A DNA stretch of 64,000 nucleotides from an uncultured Slackia sp. (GTDB lineage: Bacteria; Actinomycetota; Coriobacteriia; Coriobacteriales; Eggerthellaceae), in contig NZ_CAKTVX010000005.1 in assembly GCF_934630525.1 (NCBI RefSeq), positions 1 through 64,000 on the forward strand. The letters are read 5' to 3'. Position numbers and translations under genes: made by a program. The notes beneath the pieces were generated by a model. That model did no database searches. It saw only the letters and a list, made by a program, of their open reading frames with translations, and had not been told where the DNA came from. Below are positions 1 through 8,347 of this stretch, one piece after another (positions within the stretch are counted from its first letter, which is position 1; every line of letters begins with the position of its first letter).

Positions 1-79
1 CGCCTTCGCCGAAAGTACTGCAGCGCCAGGCTGCGGGAGGACAGGGCGTCGCGCTCATGCAGGGCGCTTCCGCATATCC

Positions 80-126
80 AGGGCCTTCGGGCCCTTTTTC
101 CTTTTCTGGGGCCGCAAGGCCCCTTT
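80..126 (+). terminator. Tandem GC hairpins, terminator-like
   Basis: Two perfect 6-bp hairpins lie back to back. The first is AGGGCC-TTCG-GGCCCT (80-95), followed by TTTTTCCTTTT. The second is GGGGCC-GCAA-GGCCCC (108-123), followed by TTTCT. Both have stable tetraloops (UUCG and GNRA). A third, poorer GC-rich stem may follow at about 135-165. They probably end a transcript entering from the left. No coding sequence could be assigned in positions 1-80, although all three forward frames are open there. Confidence 0.5.
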
Positions 127-196
127 CTGTATCGGGGGCGGCAGGGCCTCTCCCGTATCGCGGGCCGGACCCGAAGCGAGCCTCCGGCCCGTTGCG

Positions 197-229
197 ATTC
201 GTCAAATGCTCGCAGCATTCAACAGGTGG
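197..229. repeat. Dispersed palindrome, copy 1 (degenerate)
   Basis: Centre ATGCTCGCAGCATT with a good right arm (AGCATTCAACAGGT) and a damaged left arm. It belongs to the family whose intact arms are ACCTGTTAAAYGCT and AGCRTTTAACAGGT. It lies in the gene-free first 550 bases. Confidence 0.55.
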
Positions 230-296
230 CATTGCGCATGGGCTTCGGCACCTTCTCGAGGTCCTGTCCATTCTGGTCCTTGCCCGCCTTCCTTGG

Positions 297-329
297 AACC
301 TGCTGAACGCTACGAGCATTTAAGACGGT
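297..329. repeat. Dispersed palindrome, copy 2 (degenerate)
   Basis: Left arm ACCTGCTGAACGCT, centre ACG, right arm AGCATTTAAGACGGT. It has the opposite polarity to copy 1, 68 bases away, so the two form a REP-pair-like arrangement. From 330 to 553 I see only a short inverted repeat, GCAAAGA-N6-TCTTTGC (486-505), before the first lipoprotein gene. Confidence 0.55.
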
Positions 330-553
330 CGCTACCTCACGAGCTTATGGGCGCCGGTCCAGTTTTCGTGACTTGGAGCCATCTTGCTATGGCCTGTTTG
401 GGCCGCTGGGAGCCTTGCTTGCGTGCTTTATGAGCCGCAGAGTGCTTCGAAAATGATTCTTTATCGCTCACAATTACAGTACGAAGCAAAGAGTGAGTTC
501 TTTGCTCAAGCGAATTGCGCATCGTAATCGCGACGTGAAGGGGAGTGATGTAG

Positions 554-1126
554 ATGATGAAATCCATGACGAAGAGAGTAGTGCTCGGCGTGCCGACGGT
601 GGCATTGTCTGCGGCACTCGCGTGCACGTTGGCCGGTTGCGGCGGCGGCACAAATGACGCTGCGAAAAACGAGGCAAACGATACCGCTCCCGCTGCTCAA
701 GAGGCGGAAAATTCCTCAAAAGGCGAGCCTGAGGCGGCTCCTGAGGCCGCGCCCGAAAAGGAAACGTCGATCGATTGCGAGTCGTTCAGCGCAACGGCCG
801 CCGATGGGTGGGAGCTCGTAGACCCCGATAAGTTTGGTCAGGAAGCTAAGTTCTATCCAGAGGGGTCGCAGCACGTTCTGTCGGTTCGTACCGAGAATCG
901 CGATATTCCGACTACGCTTGAATCGCTGCAAAGCGTTTTCGACAACAAGGGCGTTGTTGACGAGGTTGAGACCAATGGCACGACGTGGACCCGTTTCACC
1001 ATGCCCGACAATAGCGTGCGCCTGCTTGGCGCGTCTTCGAACGGTCGAACGGTCAATGTGACGATTGCTTGGCAAATTGGGTGGGACGCCGCCGTTCCTA
1101 TGGTTGAAAACATCGTTGTGAAGTAA
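554..1126 (+). CDS. Small secreted lipoprotein, unknown function
   Basis: A 190-residue protein with a type II signal peptide: basic start, hydrophobic stretch and lipobox LAGC with the lipidated cysteine at about residue 29. A Gly/Ala/Glu-rich low-complexity linker follows, then a compact domain of about 110 residues with a GVVDEVxxxGTTWTRF core. The start is set by GAAGGGGAG eight bases upstream of the first ATG. The C-terminal domain is clearly paralogous to that of the next gene (shared GW.LV, KGV.DEV, TWTR and MVENIV/MMENVV elements), so the pair arose by tandem duplication. The protein should sit on the outer face of the membrane. No family was recognised and the function is unknown. 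Confidence 0.75.
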   Translation: MMKSMTKRVVLGVPTVALSAALACTLAGCGGGTNDAAKNEANDTAPAAQEAENSSKGEPEAAPEAAPEKETSIDCESFSATAADGWELVDPDKFGQEAKFYPEGSQHVLSVRTENRDIPTTLESLQSVFDNKGVVDEVETNGTTWTRFTMPDNSVRLLGASSNGRTVNVTIAWQIGWDAAVPMVENIVVK

Positions 1127-1284
1127 GCAAACGCACAACCGAGGCTCTATCTGCCCGCGTCGAAAACGTTCGAAACGCGTTGGACGTCCAGGTGCCAAGG
1201 CTCTTTCCCATTATGAATTCAGGGTTGGATGGGTTGAGTTTAAGGGTGCCATTCTAGGCTGCAAAGCGAAGGGGAGTGATGGAA

Positions 1285-2283
1285 ATGGTGAAGCCCATAA
1301 CGAAGAAGGTACTGTTTGGCATGCCCGCGGTTGCGCTGTCTGCTGCGCTCGCATGCACAATGGTCGGATGCGGTGGGGGGCCGACCGACGGCACGCAGGG
1401 CGAGCCGGGCGGCGAGGCTCCTGCAGAGCAAAAGGCCTACGAATCTCAGCAGGTCGAGGTGATGGGGTTCACGATTGAATCCCTCGCAGATGGCACGTAC
1501 TACCGCGGCGATGTTTACAAGCAGGATGGTTTCTATCTGCGCGTAAAGATCACGAACAATAACGAGAAGGCTAAGCAGAGGACTACCGTCGGGCCAATCG
1601 CCGCTTTCGGCGAGCTCGAGGCGACCGATCCTACGTTCCATGGCTCGGCTAAAGGCCTGCTTTCTTTCGAGCTCAATAAGCCCGAGGGACTGAGCGAGGG
1701 TGCCCAAATTGAGGGCAACCCGTATATCGAGCCTGGTGAAAGCATCGAGTGGGTCTATTTCTGGGAGACTAAAGACAATTATTACGGACCCATTTCTGTT
1801 GGATTCTTTGGCAATGTCGCTCCCAGCGAGAACTGTGGCGTGATGCATTTCGATACCACCGACGGCATGACCGACGAGATGAAGGCCGCAAACGCTGAAG
1901 CCGAAGCCATCGCGGCAAAGGGCGGCGTCGATTACAGCGCATATAGCGTGACGGCTGCCAAGGGTTGGGCGCTTGTCGAGACCAATGACGATCGCGGCTC
2001 CGCTGTATTCAATCCTGACGGGTCGACCAAGCGCTTCCAGACCAAGATTATGTCGCGCGAGCCTTTGGCTGAAGCCGAAGCCATTCAGGGCAACTACAAC
2101 GGCAAGGGCGTTCTCGACGAAGTCGACGTCAAGGGCGTGACGTGGACGCGTTATACCGCGGAAACCGGTACCGTGTACATGTATGCGAAGGCTCCGTGCG
2201 GCAAGACCGTGCATATGTTCTTCGACAATGGCATCACGTGGGACGATGCTCTGCCCATGATGGAAAACGTTGTTCTGAAGTAG
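1285..2283 (+). CDS. Two-domain secreted lipoprotein, paralogue of upstream gene
   Basis: A 332-residue lipoprotein with lipobox MVGC. After the signal peptide comes a domain of about 130 residues that looks like an immunoglobulin-like/DUF5067-type extracellular fold (FTIESLADGTYYRGDV, LRVKITNNNEK, IEPGESIEWVY). The same C-terminal domain as in the upstream lipoprotein follows. In-frame GTG (1276) and ATG (1279) codons lie upstream, but the Shine-Dalgarno AAGGGGAG ending at 1275 is correctly spaced (9 bases) only for ATG 1285. The leader sequence around the start (GAAGGGGAGTGATG) is also shared with the upstream gene, so the duplication included the translation-initiation region. A cell-surface binding or sensing role is inference only. 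Confidence 0.72.
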   Translation: MVKPITKKVLFGMPAVALSAALACTMVGCGGGPTDGTQGEPGGEAPAEQKAYESQQVEVMGFTIESLADGTYYRGDVYKQDGFYLRVKITNNNEKAKQRTTVGPIAAFGELEATDPTFHGSAKGLLSFELNKPEGLSEGAQIEGNPYIEPGESIEWVYFWETKDNYYGPISVGFFGNVAPSENCGVMHFDTTDGMTDEMKAANAEAEAIAAKGGVDYSAYSVTAAKGWALVETNDDRGSAVFNPDGSTKRFQTKIMSREPLAEAEAIQGNYNGKGVLDEVDVKGVTWTRYTAETGTVYMYAKAPCGKTVHMFFDNGITWDDALPMMENVVLK

Positions 2284-2372
2284 GGCGCTTCAGGACGAGT
2301 CCCTCGCAATGTTGATAAAGGGCTGGCATCGTGGCGTTTAGCTGGTCCTGACATCGGCCTATGGGGGCCAAA

Positions 2373-2404
2373 AAAGGAAAACCCGCGAAAGCGGGTTTTC
2401 CTTT
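2373..2404. terminator. Bidirectional intrinsic terminator
   Basis: Perfect 14-bp stem AAAGGAAAACCCGC / GCGGGTTTTCCTTT around a GAAA tetraloop, with A-runs on the left and T-runs on the right. It separates the convergent lipoprotein and hom genes and can serve both strands. Confidence 0.85.
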
Positions 2405-2437
2405 GTTCTGGGTATTCGTTCGCGCAAAGCGGAAAGG

Positions 2438-3757
2438 CTAGTTGTCGAACGCGCCTTCGTTCCAAGCTTCGATGTTCTCGATGCGGATGATTGAAGAAAC
2501 GGCTTTCACGGAATCGAGCGCCTCGAGGTCGGCGCGGGCCTTCTCGATATCGCTTTCCTTGGCAGCGTGCGTCATGTAAATGAGCGTGCAGGTTTCGTCG
2601 TCTTCCGATTTCGTCTGGTTGATGTCCGAAATGGAAATGTTGTCATCGGCGAGCACTTTTGTGGTTTCGGCAAGCACGCCGAGCTTGTCAGCCACGGTAA
2701 GGCGAATGTAGTAACGCGTCTCCAGGTCGGCGATGTCGCGAATGGCGAGGTTGTGACCGAAAGGCTCGCTTTCGGGAATGATTTCTTTGCCGTGCGCGAT
2801 GTGGTCGGCAAGCGACATCACGTCGCCCACTACCGCGCTTGCGGTGGGGAAGGAACCAGCGCCCGCGCCGTAGAACATGGTCTCGCCCACGGCGTCGCCG
2901 ACGATGAACACGGCGTTCATGGCGCCCGAGACGCTCGCGAGTTGATGCGTTGCCGGAATCATGGTGGGGTGCACGCGCACGTCGACGCCGCTTTCGGTGT
3001 TGCGCGCAATGGCGAGCAGCTTAATGGCGTAGCCGAATTGGCGCGCCATTTCGATATCGGTGGCGGAAACGTTGCGAATGCCTTGCATGAACACATCGTC
3101 GGTGTTCACGCGCGTGCGGAAGCCAATGGAGGCAAGAATCGCGATCTTCGAAGCAGCGTCGAAGCCGTCGACGTCGGCCGTGGGGTCGGCCTCAGCGTAA
3201 CCCAGGCGCTGCGCGTCGGCGAGCACCTCATCAAAGCCCAGGCCTTCGTTGGCCATGCGCGAAAGAATGTAGTTCGTGGTGCCGTTCATAATGCCGGCAA
3301 TGGTCAGAATTTCGTTGCCGACCAAGTCGTGCTCGAGCGCGCTCACCACGGGAATGCCGCCAGCTGCGGCCGCTTCGCACTTGATTTGCACGCCGTGGCT
3401 GTTCGCGAGTTTAGCCAGGTGCTCAACATGGCGGCCGAGCAGTGCCTTGTTCGCGGAAACCACGTGCTTGCCGTGCGCGAACGAGTCCTCGAAAATTTCC
3501 GTCGCGGGATGCTCGCCGCCAATGAGCTCGATCACGATGTCGATATTGGGGTCGCTCGTGACATCTTGCCAGTTGGTGGTGAAGATGTCTGCGATGCCGA
3601 GATTCTTCGCTTCTGCATCGTTGCGGCTGCATGCGCGCTTAATTTGAAGGTCGATGCCGTAGTGCTCCACGTAATCGTCGTGGTGGCGCTGAATAAGGCG
3701 CACTACGCCTCCACCGACAGTTCCCAAACCAATAATGCCAATGTTGACGCTGCGCAT
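2438..3757 (-). CDS. hom: Homoserine dehydrogenase with C-terminal ACT domain
   Basis: Reduces aspartate semialdehyde to homoserine, the branch point towards threonine and methionine. The 439-residue protein begins with a Rossmann nucleotide-binding motif (IGIIGLGTVGGGV). It contains the family signatures VSANKALL and GIMNGTTNYIL, and ends with an ACT domain (RLTVADKLGVLAETT), which normally binds threonine for feedback inhibition. The start is the ATG at 3757, preceded by AGGAGG with a five-base spacer; the longer frame to 3805 lacks a ribosome-binding site. It follows the K+ channel gene on the same strand with about 57 bases between them, so co-transcription is possible but has no functional logic. 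Confidence 0.95.
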   Translation of the reverse strand: MRSVNIGIIGLGTVGGGVVRLIQRHHDDYVEHYGIDLQIKRACSRNDAEAKNLGIADIFTTNWQDVTSDPNIDIVIELIGGEHPATEIFEDSFAHGKHVVSANKALLGRHVEHLAKLANSHGVQIKCEAAAAGGIPVVSALEHDLVGNEILTIAGIMNGTTNYILSRMANEGLGFDEVLADAQRLGYAEADPTADVDGFDAASKIAILASIGFRTRVNTDDVFMQGIRNVSATDIEMARQFGYAIKLLAIARNTESGVDVRVHPTMIPATHQLASVSGAMNAVFIVGDAVGETMFYGAGAGSFPTASAVVGDVMSLADHIAHGKEIIPESEPFGHNLAIRDIADLETRYYIRLTVADKLGVLAETTKVLADDNISISDINQTKSEDDETCTLIYMTHAAKESDIEKARADLEALDSVKAVSSIIRIENIEAWNEGAFDN

Positions 3758-3814
3758 TCGCGCCTCCTTATCTTCGGAGTTCGTGTTCCGCCTATTGTCG
3801 CTCATATGCGCGTA

Positions 3815-5188
3815 TTAGCGGCCCGCATTCGGCAAGTGCAAAAAACGAGCAGCTGAATGCATCGCGGTGACGAGTGCCAAAACAGCCGTGGCGTCGAGCA
3901 CGCGGTCGATGAACGTTGCGATAACGTGCGCGCCTGCCTGGGGCATTCCAATGCCCATGAAATAACTTTCGTAGGCAATTTCGAATGGCGTGGTGATCAC
4001 TCCGTAGGCGAGCATGTTGGTAAGGACGAGCGAAATCGCCGACTGCAGAACCGCGATGGTAAGTACGGCGCATACTGCCGCACGAAACGTGCCGAGTTTT
4101 GCTCGCCAGGCGCGCAGGAAAACGCCGTAGATAAGAACCACCACGGCGCATTCGCCATAGAACAGCAAGTTGCCCGCATTTCCGTTGATGAGCGCCAGAA
4201 TAAGGCTGTCGATGAAGCCGACAATGAAGCCCGCCGCAGGTTCAAGCGCGAATGCCGCAAGCGCCGTGCCCGTGGTGTCGAGCCATACGGGAAAGCCCAG
4301 AAGCGACATCGTGCCATACAGGGCGCAATCGAGCAGAGCGAACGCCGTCATGCATGCGAGGTATTTCCCGACGCGCGGGTTCTTCTGGAAATAGGCTCGA
4401 ATTGACGCGGGCGTCGCCTTGAGGCTGCTCGGCGCATGCATGCGCGCGAAGGAATTCGTCTCGAAATAGCGCTCGCTGTTCTCGCCAATTTGACGCAACT
4501 GGTCGAGGAAGCTGCCCGTGATAATGCCGGCGGGAAGCGCGATTACCAAAATGCCCACAATCGATGCTGCGATAACGATGATTTTGCCCGATTCCGTCGT
4601 GGGCGTAAGGTCGCCGTAGCCGATGGTCGTGAGGGTGACGGCTGCCCAATACAGAGCGTCGATGAATGTGTCGAACGTGTCGGGCTCGTTGCAAAACATG
4701 AGAAGCGCCACCATGAACACGTACAGGCCCACCAGCACGAGTGCGAGGGTGAGCGTGCGGCGCTCCGATGCGAACGTGTTGACGATAACGGCAAGACGGC
4801 GCGAATAGCGCATGATACGCACCACGCGCAGCGCGCGAAGGAACATGAAGCTCGCGGGCAAAACGCCAAGCGAGGGCAGAATGGCGGCGAGGTCGATGAG
4901 CGCGGTTACCGTGAACGGGTATTTCACGAAAGCTTTCCAATCGCCCCGGCGACCTTCTTTTATGTCATGGGTGATCCAACGCAGCAGGTAGTCGAAGAAC
5001 AGGATGTATACCGTGACAAAATCGAGCGCGGTGAACGCGAACTGCCATGCGCTGGGAAGCCGGTCGACGTGGAACATGAGCGGAACGATGCTCGCAAACG
5101 CGACGGCGACCAGGAATATGTCGTAAAGACGGCTCGCGCGGTCGTCTTTTTGCGCGATTTGCACGATTTGGAAGATTCTGGTTCTCAT
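3815..5188 (-). CDS. Voltage-gated-type K+ channel with extra polytopic C-terminal domain
   Basis: A 457-residue membrane protein. Residues about 20-235 form a six-segment ion-channel module: an S4-like helix with regularly spaced arginines (LRALRVVRIMRYSRR, about 117-131) and the potassium selectivity filter TTIGYGD (187-193) before S6. Ordinary prokaryotic channels of this type stop near residue 250. Here a linker (240-270) leads to a second hydrophobic domain of about 180 residues with roughly five segments, containing WLDTTGTALAAFALEPAAG (302-320) and FIVGFIDSL. This pattern resembles ECF-transporter S-component-like or membrane-sensor domains. It is divergent from mazG. Potassium selectivity is supported by the filter; the job of the second domain is unknown. 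Confidence 0.85.
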   Translation of the reverse strand: MRTRIFQIVQIAQKDDRASRLYDIFLVAVAFASIVPLMFHVDRLPSAWQFAFTALDFVTVYILFFDYLLRWITHDIKEGRRGDWKAFVKYPFTVTALIDLAAILPSLGVLPASFMFLRALRVVRIMRYSRRLAVIVNTFASERRTLTLALVLVGLYVFMVALLMFCNEPDTFDTFIDALYWAAVTLTTIGYGDLTPTTESGKIIVIAASIVGILVIALPAGIITGSFLDQLRQIGENSERYFETNSFARMHAPSSLKATPASIRAYFQKNPRVGKYLACMTAFALLDCALYGTMSLLGFPVWLDTTGTALAAFALEPAAGFIVGFIDSLILALINGNAGNLLFYGECAVVVLIYGVFLRAWRAKLGTFRAAVCAVLTIAVLQSAISLVLTNMLAYGVITTPFEIAYESYFMGIGMPQAGAHVIATFIDRVLDATAVLALVTAMHSAARFLHLPNAGR

Positions 5189-5242
5189 AGGGCGCTTTCT
5201 TCGAATGGATGATTGAAGTGTAGCCTATGGTGAAGTGTTCGA

Positions 5243-5271
5243 CTGACTTGATTAGGCTGGTCTTCTATAAT
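5243..5271 (+). promoter_or_regulatory. Candidate promoter for mazG
   Basis: CTGACT (5243-5248), 17 bases, then a consensus TATAAT -10 (5266-5271), 40 bases upstream of the mazG ATG. The -35 is a four-of-six match. Confidence 0.5.
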
Positions 5272-5310
5272 CCGAGAGGTTTTGATTCTTTTTGCGGAAA
5301 GGGTGCGGCA

Positions 5311-6135
5311 ATGGCAAACCATGCGGAATTCGATGCGTTCGTTGAAACGATTGCGAAGCTGCGCGCGCCCGATGGCTGTCCGTGGGATCGCGAGCAGACG
5401 CACGCGAGCATTGCGCACAACATGATCGAAGAGGCTTACGAGGCCGTCGACGCCATTGAGGCGCACGATACGGCCCATTTGCGCGAGGAGCTGGGCGACG
5501 TGTTGCTGCAGGTGGTGCTGCAAAGCCAAATCGCGGCCGATGCGGGCGAGTTCACGATCGATGACGTGTGCCGCGACATCAACGAGAAAATAGTGCGTCG
5601 ACATCCTCATATTTTCGGGGAAGTGCAGGCTTCGACGCCTGAAGAGGTGACCGATATTTGGGATGCTGTGAAAATGCGCGAGCGCGAAGCGGCGATGGGC
5701 GAGGCGGCTGGTGCGGAAAAGCCCGATGGCCTTCTCGATGGCGTGCCCACGAGCTTTCCGGCGCTCATGCAGGCGCAAAAGATTTCGCGCAAGGCGGTCG
5801 CCGTGGGCTTTGAATGGCCCGACGAGGCGGGCGTGTGGGCGAAAGTCGCGGAGGAAATCGAGGAATTCAAGGAAGCCGAAACGTCCGAGGACCGCGAGCT
5901 TGAATTCGGCGACATTCTGTTCGCGCTCGTGAATGTGGCGCGCTGGAATGGCGTTGATGCCGAAAACGCGTTGCGCGCGACGTGCGCGAAATTCCGTCGT
6001 CGTTGGAGCTTTATGGAAGGTGCGGCATGGGCGCGTGGCGAGCGCCTCGAAGACCTTTCGACCGATGCTCAAGAGGAGTTGTGGCAGCAAGCGAAGGCAC
6101 GTGAGCGCGAGGTGGCGGAGGCTCGCGAGGCTTAA
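5311..6135 (+). CDS. mazG: Nucleoside triphosphate pyrophosphohydrolase MazG
   Basis: Hydrolyses (d)NTPs to NMP and pyrophosphate (house-cleaning, ppGpp control). The 274-residue length is typical for the two-domain family. The N-terminal repeat carries LRAPDGCPWDREQTH, the EEAYEAVDAI metal-binding helix and ELGDVLLQVV. The C-terminal repeat has the matching EEIEEFKEAE and EFGDILFALVNVARW. Thus both EExxE and ExxD motifs are intact. The ATG at 5311 follows a GAAAGGG ribosome site; an upstream in-frame ATG at 5227 lies in the promoter region and has no such site. Confidence 0.93.
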   Translation: MANHAEFDAFVETIAKLRAPDGCPWDREQTHASIAHNMIEEAYEAVDAIEAHDTAHLREELGDVLLQVVLQSQIAADAGEFTIDDVCRDINEKIVRRHPHIFGEVQASTPEEVTDIWDAVKMREREAAMGEAAGAEKPDGLLDGVPTSFPALMQAQKISRKAVAVGFEWPDEAGVWAKVAEEIEEFKEAETSEDRELEFGDILFALVNVARWNGVDAENALRATCAKFRRRWSFMEGAAWARGERLEDLSTDAQEELWQQAKAREREVAEAREA

Positions 6136-6345
6136 ACGAGTTTTGGGGTCGAGCGTGCCTTCTGACGCGGGGCCGACGGCGGCGCTGTTATGGCCGTGGG
6201 CGGTTGCGGAGCGTGGGCTCGCGCGCCGCTTGCGGATAAATAGTCCAGTTCGCACGTTTTCCGCATGTGAAATGGGATGAAGCCTGTAACAATTGCCCAT
6301 AAGCCGCAATGGCGGCTGATGGGGGTTGCGGGAGAAAGGCTTCCC

Positions 6346-6723
6346 ATGAAGGCGAAAATGATTCATCGGTGCATTCACGTGCTCGATTTGGAAAAATCGC
6401 TCGCGTTCTACAAACGCGCATTCGGGCTTGAGGTGGTTCGCGAGATTACTCGCGCAGAAGGCTCTCGCAAGATTGTCTACATAGGAAATGACACCACCGA
6501 TTTCGAACTGGAGCTCGTGTGGGAAAGCGGCCGCACTGAAGCGTACGACAATGGGAGCAACGATACGCATTTGGCGTTTGCGGTCGACGACGTCGATGCC
6601 GCGCGTCTTCTGCATGATGAAATGGATTGCGTGTGCCACGAACTTGGCCGCGACGGCATTTATTTCATCGAAGACCCCGACGGCTGCTGCCTGGAAATCG
6701 TGCCCAGCGATTTGTGGGACTAG
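6346..6723 (+). CDS. Glyoxalase/lactoylglutathione lyase family protein
   Basis: A 125-residue VOC-fold protein of glyoxalase I type. The first half has the metal-ligand-bearing start IHRCIHVLDLEKSLAFYKRAFG; the second half ends with YFIEDPDGCCLEIV, where the glutamate is the expected metal ligand. It has the normal length for a single-chain GloA. The start follows GGGAGAAAGG at correct spacing. Actinobacteria generally lack glutathione, so the physiological thiol or substrate is uncertain; methylglyoxal detoxification or another VOC reaction is possible. Confidence 0.82.
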   Translation: MKAKMIHRCIHVLDLEKSLAFYKRAFGLEVVREITRAEGSRKIVYIGNDTTDFELELVWESGRTEAYDNGSNDTHLAFAVDDVDAARLLHDEMDCVCHELGRDGIYFIEDPDGCCLEIVPSDLWD

Positions 6724-6789
6724 GCGATTTGCGAGAAGACTGGCCCTATCCGATAATGCATGAAGATAGTTGTTGGAGGGGGATATTCA

Positions 6790-8229
6790 ATGGTTCAGTA
6801 TCGCGTTCCTCGTGAGGAGCTTCCGTATGATCCCGCTAATCGGGAATCGATTGTCGAGTATGTGCAGAAGCTTGTTGGGCATACGTTGCGCGAATCGTGC
6901 GATGTCGATTCGTTTTCGAGCAAGAAGGGGAACAAGGGCAAGCTTGGTCAAGCGATTGAGTATTGCTATTTCGAATATGAACCGAACTCTGCGCAAGAGC
7001 CCGATTTCCCCGAAGTTGGTCTTGAATTAAAAACGAACCCAGTTAAACGGAAAAAGGATAAGACGCTTTCGGCGAAGGAGCGTCTTGTTCTGACTTTGAT
7101 CGATTATTGTACGCTTGTGGATGAGACGTGGGAGAGCTCAACTGTTCGGAGCAAAATGGACGACATGTTGCTCATTACGTTTCTGCATGAGTCCGAAAAG
7201 GACGAATTCGATTATGAATTCGAGTTCGTTGGAACGCCGATGATTCCCCTGGAAGACATGGCGGTAATTCACGATGACTGGGAAACCATCGTCGCGAAAG
7301 TGAAAGCTGGCCTTGCCCATGAAATATCGGGCGGCGATACGAATTACTTGGAAGCGTGTACAAAAGGCGCAAGCGCTAAAACGGTTCGAAAGCAACCGTA
7401 TTCGGACATTATGGCGAAACAGCGTGCGTTCGCGCTGAAATCGTCGTATATGACGGCGTTTTATGACAAGAATATTTGCCTCGAATCGATCATGCGTCGT
7501 CGCGGCGAAGAATCGATGGGCCTTGAAGACCTGGTGAAAGCTCGAATTGGGGAATATGTTGGTACGACCAATATCGAGCTTGGCAGCCGATTTGGCTTGA
7601 ATCCTAGGAGCAAGAGCTTCAATGCTCTGCTGACAAAAGCGATGCTTGGAGTTGGTCAGGAAAATGAAATTGCCGAATTTTCGAAGGCGGGTATAACCGT
7701 TAGGACAATTCGTCTTGAGCAAAATGGGCGAATTCGCGAGCATATTTCTTTTCCTGCGTTCGAATTCGCCGATTTGCTTGCTGAGACGGAATGGGAAGAT
7801 TCCGAATTCGGCAAGGTGTGCAACTCAAAATTCCTCTTTGTGGTGTTCAAGAAGAATGAACGGGGTGTCTACGAATTGCGTGGCTGCGAATTCTGGTCGA
7901 TGCCTGCGGAAATGGTCGATGCTGCTGAGGCGACGTGGAAAGAGACAAGGCACGTGGTTGAAAGAGGCGTCGAGTTTATTCAATGCATGCCTTACTGCAA
8001 GGATGGCTATCCAACCATCGAAAATGATCTTCCTGGTTCCGATTTCAACCGCATTGCTCACGTTCGTCCGCACGCCTCTCAACGTGCATACCGTTTTGCG
8101 GATGGCACCGTGGTTGGAAACGTCGCAAGGGATGCGAGCGTGTTGCCCGATGGCCGCGCGATGACAAAACAGAGCTTCTGGCTCGATAAAGAAGTCATCG
8201 AAAAACTTCTCAAAGACCGTGGGTATTGA
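6790..8229 (+). CDS. Sau3AI/MutH-type type II restriction endonuclease
   Basis: Predicted nuclease of a type II restriction-modification system. Residues 50-85 carry the MutH/Sau3AI active site: GKLGQAIE (E57), then DFPEVGLELKT giving D72, E79 and K81, the D...E-x-K triad. The 479-residue length matches Sau3AI-like enzymes, which have a catalytic MutH-like N-terminal half and a related C-terminal half. The start at 6790 follows GGAGGGGG; the longer frame from 6760 does not. Codon use is visibly more AT-rich than the housekeeping genes around it, consistent with horizontal acquisition. Sau3AI cuts GATC, but the target here is not provable from sequence alone. Confidence 0.85.
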   Translation: MVQYRVPREELPYDPANRESIVEYVQKLVGHTLRESCDVDSFSSKKGNKGKLGQAIEYCYFEYEPNSAQEPDFPEVGLELKTNPVKRKKDKTLSAKERLVLTLIDYCTLVDETWESSTVRSKMDDMLLITFLHESEKDEFDYEFEFVGTPMIPLEDMAVIHDDWETIVAKVKAGLAHEISGGDTNYLEACTKGASAKTVRKQPYSDIMAKQRAFALKSSYMTAFYDKNICLESIMRRRGEESMGLEDLVKARIGEYVGTTNIELGSRFGLNPRSKSFNALLTKAMLGVGQENEIAEFSKAGITVRTIRLEQNGRIREHISFPAFEFADLLAETEWEDSEFGKVCNSKFLFVVFKKNERGVYELRGCEFWSMPAEMVDAAEATWKETRHVVERGVEFIQCMPYCKDGYPTIENDLPGSDFNRIAHVRPHASQRAYRFADGTVVGNVARDASVLPDGRAMTKQSFWLDKEVIEKLLKDRGY

Positions 8230-8347
8230 TTTCGTTGAATGGTGATTTTCGATCTTGCTTCAACTCTGGTGACGCGAGGCTGCCGCTCCGCCTAAAATAT
8301 TGATTTTTGAATTTGGGCTAAATTTGACCTAGATGCGGGGTTTCGAT

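Noticed and set aside
57..323. 88-residue open frame at the left edge
   Set aside because: It covers tandem GC hairpins and both degenerate palindromes, has no ribosome site and a low-complexity Gly/Pro/Ser product.
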